A stretch of DNA of 8,928 bases, from contig NZ_JACHFK010000027.1 of assembly GCF_014201805.1 (NCBI RefSeq), positions 1 to 8,928 on the forward strand, given 5' to 3'. Of this stretch, positions 6,106-8,928 are shown one piece after another (the first letter of the stretch is position 1; each line of letters starts with the position of its first letter). The position numbers and the translations under genes were made by a program. The notes under the pieces are model-generated. The model was not told where the DNA came from. It ran no database searches and worked only from the letters and a program-made list of their open reading frames with translations. This DNA comes from Deinococcus metalli (GTDB lineage Bacteria; Deinococcota; Deinococci; Deinococcales; Deinococcaceae).

Positions 6106-8265
6106 ATGCCTAAACCGAAGACCACCTTCACCCCACGCGCGGCCACCTCCAAGGAGCAGACCGACGCCAAACGTACGGATCTGCAGCGCACTACCTCCAC
6201 GCCCGGAGAGGTATTGACCGACACCATGGGCCATCCCGTCAGAGACGACCAGAATTCGCTGCGCGCAGGCGAGCGTGGCCCCACCTTGATGGAAGACTTC
6301 CTGCTGCGCGAGAAGATCCATCATTTCGACCACGAACGCATCCCCGAGCGGGTCGTGCACGCACGCGGCGCCGGGGCCCACGGGTACTTCCAACTGGACG
6401 AATCGCTCGCCCAGTGCACGACCGCCCCAGTGCTGACCGAGGTCGGCGCGCAGACCCCGGTCTTTGTGCGCTTCTCCACGGTGGCCGGCTCACGCGGCTC
6501 CGCCGATACCGCCCGCGACGTCCGAGGCTTCGCCGTAAGGCTGTGCACCCAGCAGGGCAATTGGGACATCGTGGGCAACAACATCCCTGTGTTCTTCATC
6601 CAGGACGCCATCAAATTCCCGGACCTGATCCACGCGGTCAAGCCAGAGCCACACAACGAGATCCCGCAGGCCGCCAGTGCGCACGACACCTTCTACGATT
6701 TCATCTCCCTGACACCGGAATCCATGCACATGTTGATGTGGGTGCATTCGGATCGGGCCATCCCACGGTCGTTCGACACTATGGAAGGCTTCGGCGTGCA
6801 CACCTTCCGCCTGATCAACCGTGCCGGGGAATCGCACTTCGTGAAGTTCCATTGGAAGCCCGTCCTGGGCCTGCAGTCGCTGGTCTGGGATGAAGCGCAG
6901 AAGATTGCCGGGAAGGATCCCGACTTCCATCGGCGCACCATGTGGGACACGATTGAGCGGGGTGGGCGTCTGGAATGGACCTTCGGCGTCCAGATCTTCA
7001 CCGCGGATCAGGCGAACGCCTGGGATTTCGACGTGCTGGACGCCACCAAGATCGTGCCCGAGGATCTCGTGCCGGTGCAGCCCGTGGGTCGGCTGGTGCT
7101 CAACCGCAATCCCGACAATTATTTCGCGGAAACCGAGCAGGTGGCCTTCATGACCACCAACATCGTGCCTGGTATCGACTTCAGCGATGATCCCCTGCTC
7201 CAGGGCCGCAATTTCTCGTATCTGGATACCCAGCTGTCCCGCCTTGGGAGCCCCAACTGGCCAGAATTGCCCATCAACCGCCCCGTGAACCCGGTATCCA
7301 ACAACCAGCGTGACGGGCACATGCGGCACACCATCAACCCGGGCCGCGTTGCCTACTTCCCGAATGGCCTGGACGGCCCCAACCCTACCCCCGCCGCAGA
7401 ACAGGGGTTCCAGTCCTTCGCAGCTCCAGTCAACGGAACGAAACTGCGTGTCCGGGCCTCGAGTTTCAGCGATCACTACGGTCAGGCGCGGCTCTTCTGG
7501 AATTCCATGACGCCCGTGGAACGCGAGCACATCACCAAATCCCTGGCGTTCGAACTCAGCAAGTGTGAGGTTCGGGACGTGCGGGTGAGGATGCTCGTTC
7601 ACCTGCGGGAAATCAATGCCACCCTCGCCTCCCAGGTGGCCCTGGCCATCGGGGAGCAGCCCGAGCTCGAAGAGACGGCCAGTCCCGGCGGGCAGCAGGA
7701 CAGCCCTGAAGAGACGGCGCTGCTTGGGAAGGCGACGTCACCAACGACGGCCTCCGGCGGCCTGCAGACCACCGCCGGACTGACGATGATCAAGGACCAA
7801 CCGCTCTCCGCGAAGGGACGCACCGTCGCGGTGCTTGCGGCGCCAGGCGTAGACGCGACCCAGATGGCCCAGGTGATGCATGGGCTCCAGGACGCTGGCG
7901 CCATTGGTGAGTTCATCGGTACGCGGCTGGGCACCCTGAGTGACGGAGTGGTCGCCACCAAGACGCTATCCAACAGTTCACCCGTGCTGTTCGACGCGGT
8001 GGTGGTGCCGGGCGGCGAGGCGGGCGTCGATGCCCTGCTGGCCCGCCCTGAGGCGCTGGACTTCGTGACTGAGACTTACCGGCATGCCAAACCGCTCGCC
8101 GTGCTCGATGGTGGACGCCGCCTCGTGGAGGCCACGCCTGTCGGCCCAGTCATGAACAATGCCAAAGATGCTGCCACGCTCGGGCTGTTTATTGGCGACC
8201 AGACCCTTGGGGCACTCGTGAACGGCTTGGCTGAGCACCGCTTCTGGGGCCGTCCGCCTGCGTGA
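6106..8265 (+). CDS. katE: Large-subunit catalase, KatE/HPII type
   Basis: A 719-residue haem catalase converting hydrogen peroxide to water and oxygen. Active-site residues are distal His85 (RVVHARG), Ser124 (RFSTVAG), Asn158 (VGNN) and proximal haem ligand Tyr372 (RNFSYLDTQ). Each lies 43 positions before its HPII counterpart (His128, Ser167, Asn201, Tyr415), so the core is collinear. The helical part ends near 515. An acidic, Thr/Ser-rich linker (about 517-565) with an in-frame 11-base repeat leads to a DJ-1/PfpI-like domain (571-719) typical of clade 2 large catalases. That domain has no Cys at the expected nucleophile elbow (LAVLDGG, 664-670), so it is structural. Oddity: the residue 23 before the haem Tyr is Met349, whereas HPII has the cross-linked His392. 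The N-terminal arm (about 55 residues) is polar and shorter than in E. coli; no signal peptide is seen. Confidence 0.95.
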   Translation: MPKPKTTFTPRAATSKEQTDAKRTDLQRTTSTPGEVLTDTMGHPVRDDQNSLRAGERGPTLMEDFLLREKIHHFDHERIPERVVHARGAGAHGYFQLDESLAQCTTAPVLTEVGAQTPVFVRFSTVAGSRGSADTARDVRGFAVRLCTQQGNWDIVGNNIPVFFIQDAIKFPDLIHAVKPEPHNEIPQAASAHDTFYDFISLTPESMHMLMWVHSDRAIPRSFDTMEGFGVHTFRLINRAGESHFVKFHWKPVLGLQSLVWDEAQKIAGKDPDFHRRTMWDTIERGGRLEWTFGVQIFTADQANAWDFDVLDATKIVPEDLVPVQPVGRLVLNRNPDNYFAETEQVAFMTTNIVPGIDFSDDPLLQGRNFSYLDTQLSRLGSPNWPELPINRPVNPVSNNQRDGHMRHTINPGRVAYFPNGLDGPNPTPAAEQGFQSFAAPVNGTKLRVRASSFSDHYGQARLFWNSMTPVEREHITKSLAFELSKCEVRDVRVRMLVHLREINATLASQVALAIGEQPELEETASPGGQQDSPEETALLGKATSPTTASGGLQTTAGLTMIKDQPLSAKGRTVAVLAAPGVDATQMAQVMHGLQDAGAIGEFIGTRLGTLSDGVVATKTLSNSSPVLFDAVVVPGGEAGVDALLARPEALDFVTETYRHAKPLAVLDGGRRLVEATPVGPVMNNAKDAATLGLFIGDQTLGALVNGLAEHRFWGRPPA

Positions 8266-8291
8266 AGGGAATGACCCGCGCCGTCCTCAGG

Positions 8292-8673
8292 GTTTCTCCT
8301 TTCGAGATGGTGTGTCACCACAGCCCACCCGGACTGACGCAAGAAGGCCTGCTGATCAAAGGCGTTGAAGGTCAAAGCTGGATGGACCGAACGGGAGGTG
8401 TTCGGCGGGGGCCTCGACGAAGGTGAGGTCAGGAAAGCGGGCCTGGGCCTGCTTCAGCATGGCGGGGAATACGTCTGTGCCTGTGATGGCGTTCGCCAAC
8501 TGACGCAGCGCGGCGGTAGGGTTCCCAGTCCCACAGGCGACATCAAGGGCGGTGGGGAGAAGCGCATTCACGCCCAACTAGGCGTGAATGCGCTCCATCA
8601 CCTGGGGATGAACGTAGGGACGCGCCTGCGTGTACCGGTCAGCGACAGACGGGGAAACGAAGGCATTCGGCAT
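8292..8673 (-). pseudogene. Decayed class I SAM-dependent methyltransferase
   Basis: Read on the minus strand from ATG 8673, the frame encodes MPNAFVSPSVADRYTQARP, a usual opening of type-11 methyltransferases, and continues to RIHA. It then meets an in-frame TAG at 8580-8578. After it the frame resumes with LGVNALLPTALDVACGTG (motif I, SAM binding), TDVFPAML and APAEHLPF, up to SSFDL near 8368, then hits TGA (8358-8356). A different frame just beyond reads NAFDQQAFLRQSGWAVVTHH, which fits the next conserved block (usually FHWFDQ..FL, then a PGGW-type turn) with a few residues missing on either side. The C-terminal third is gone before the catalase stop. An amber codon, a frameshift and deletions mean no functional enzyme. 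The GAGGA at about 12 bases before the start is a plausible ribosome site. Confidence 0.75.
8561..8594. repeat. Perfect 14-bp inverted repeat with 6-base loop
   Basis: AGCGCATTCACGCC (8561-8574) is exactly complementary to GGCGTGAATGCGCT (8581-8594), with CAACTA between them. It lies inside the methyltransferase pseudogene and its loop carries the amber codon that breaks the gene. No T-tract follows on either strand, so it does not look like an intrinsic terminator. Confidence 0.9.
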
Positions 8674-8722
8674 GACCCAGACTAATCCTCTTGGCCTTTT
8701 TGGCGCACCGCTCCAGCTCATT

Positions 8723-8745
8723 GCAAGTGCAGTGATTCACTTTGC
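8723..8745. repeat. Small inverted repeats in a gene-free gap
   Basis: AGTGATTCACT (8731-8741) is a perfect inverted repeat around one base, nested in GCAAGTG (8723-8729) and CACTTTGC (8738-8745), which pair with one bulge. The gap 8674-8762 holds no gene I can recognise and is less GC-rich than its surroundings. Confidence 0.3.
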
Positions 8746-8762
8746 GCTCCCTAGCAACTTCC

Positions 8763-8855
8763 CTAAAACAAACCCACCGTGGCCTGGTCGCAGTTTAGAT
8801 CGTCCATGCGTTCGTGCCGTGCTTCTTCACGCCGGGACAGGTCGATCACCCTCAC
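8763..8855 (-). pseudogene. N-terminal stub of a PKS-linked methyltransferase
   Basis: A 30-codon ORF starts at GTG 8855, sharing GTGA with the stop of the preceding polyketide synthase end, and stops at TAG 8765-8763. Its residues (VIDLSRREE, then RHERMDDLNCDQATV) resemble the extreme N-terminus of methyltransferases encoded directly after type III polyketide synthases, where an ERMDDP.CDP stretch precedes the SAM-binding fold. After about residue 27 the resemblance ends and the frame closes, so the whole catalytic domain is lost. It is distinct from the methyltransferase pseudogene at 8292-8673, which has its own complete N-terminus. The assignment is from memory of such gene pairs and is moderate at best. 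Confidence 0.45.
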
Positions 8856-8928
8856 GCCAGTCCGGTGAGTTTGGTCATCAGACCAGATTCCACGGTCAGC
8901 CCAGGGCCAAAGGCCATCGCGCACACGC
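8852..8928 (-). CDS. Type III polyketide synthase, C-terminal end (partial)
   Basis: Only the last 24 codons lie in the window; the gene continues beyond base 8928. They read VCAMAFGPGLTVESGLM and a short basic/hydrophobic tail before TGA 8854-8852. The GFGPGLTVE-type motif close to the C-terminus is a hallmark of the chalcone/stilbene synthase superfamily (in plants GFGPGLTVET), which condenses malonyl-CoA extender units on an acyl-CoA starter. The catalytic Cys-His-Asn residues lie outside the window, so activity and product cannot be judged. The downstream start overlaps its stop, indicating a former coupled operon with a methyltransferase. Confidence 0.7.
   Translation of the reverse strand, partial: VCAMAFGPGLTVESGLMTKLTGLA

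Noticed and set aside
6490..7602. 370-codon minus-strand frame opposite the catalase
   Set aside because: His/Val-rich shadow of a gene whose identity is certain; no domain seen.
8561..8594. Intrinsic terminator for the catalase transcript
   Set aside because: The stem is perfect, but no T-tract follows on either strand and it lies about 300 bases past the catalase stop inside another gene's remains.
8365..8685. Plus-strand 106-codon frame at the right end
   Set aside because: It is the complement of the methyltransferase pseudogene and has no protein-like features.

Overview
The window is GC-rich DNA most consistent with a Deinococcus-type bacterium. This rests on the style of the SRPBCC, alcohol dehydrogenase and catalase proteins, and on a -10-like box placed directly before a start codon. 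The organism is inferred from remembered family resemblance, not from a search. Two decayed ends flank a central block of apparently intact genes, mostly oxidoreductases, which looks like an accessory region (plasmid or genomic island).

Left end (1-557): the Walker-box core of a mobile-element-type ATPase is fused in opposite orientation to the first 58 codons of an IS6-family transposase, whose outer terminal repeat survives at 541-557. Next come a DUF1990-like gene on + (626-1222), a hairpin between convergent genes, and a short-chain dehydrogenase/reductase (SDR) on - (1349-2359). The SDR is divergent from a FAD-dependent phytoene-desaturase-like oxidoreductase on + (2488-3900). The 128 bp between them are rich in palindromes and hold a possible leaderless promoter.

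Centre (4066-8265), all on +: a strong Shine-Dalgarno leads into an 18-codon leader ORF that overlaps the start of an SRPBCC-family protein (4097-4864). That gene shares ATGA with a zinc alcohol/formaldehyde dehydrogenase-like gene (4861-6039). After a small hairpin comes a large-subunit KatE-type catalase with a C-terminal DJ-1/PfpI-like domain (6106-8265). The layout suggests a redox/aldehyde/peroxide stress module. The link between dehydrogenase and catalase is inference.

Right end (8292-8928), all on -: a SAM-methyltransferase pseudogene carries an in-frame amber codon in the loop of a perfect 14-bp inverted repeat, plus a frameshift and deletions. Upstream of it, a 30-codon N-terminal stub of a second methyltransferase overlaps by GTGA the last 24 codons of what appears to be a type III polyketide synthase (chalcone synthase family). 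The remains suggest a type III PKS-methyltransferase operon that has been cut short. No rRNA, tRNA or CRISPR array was seen.
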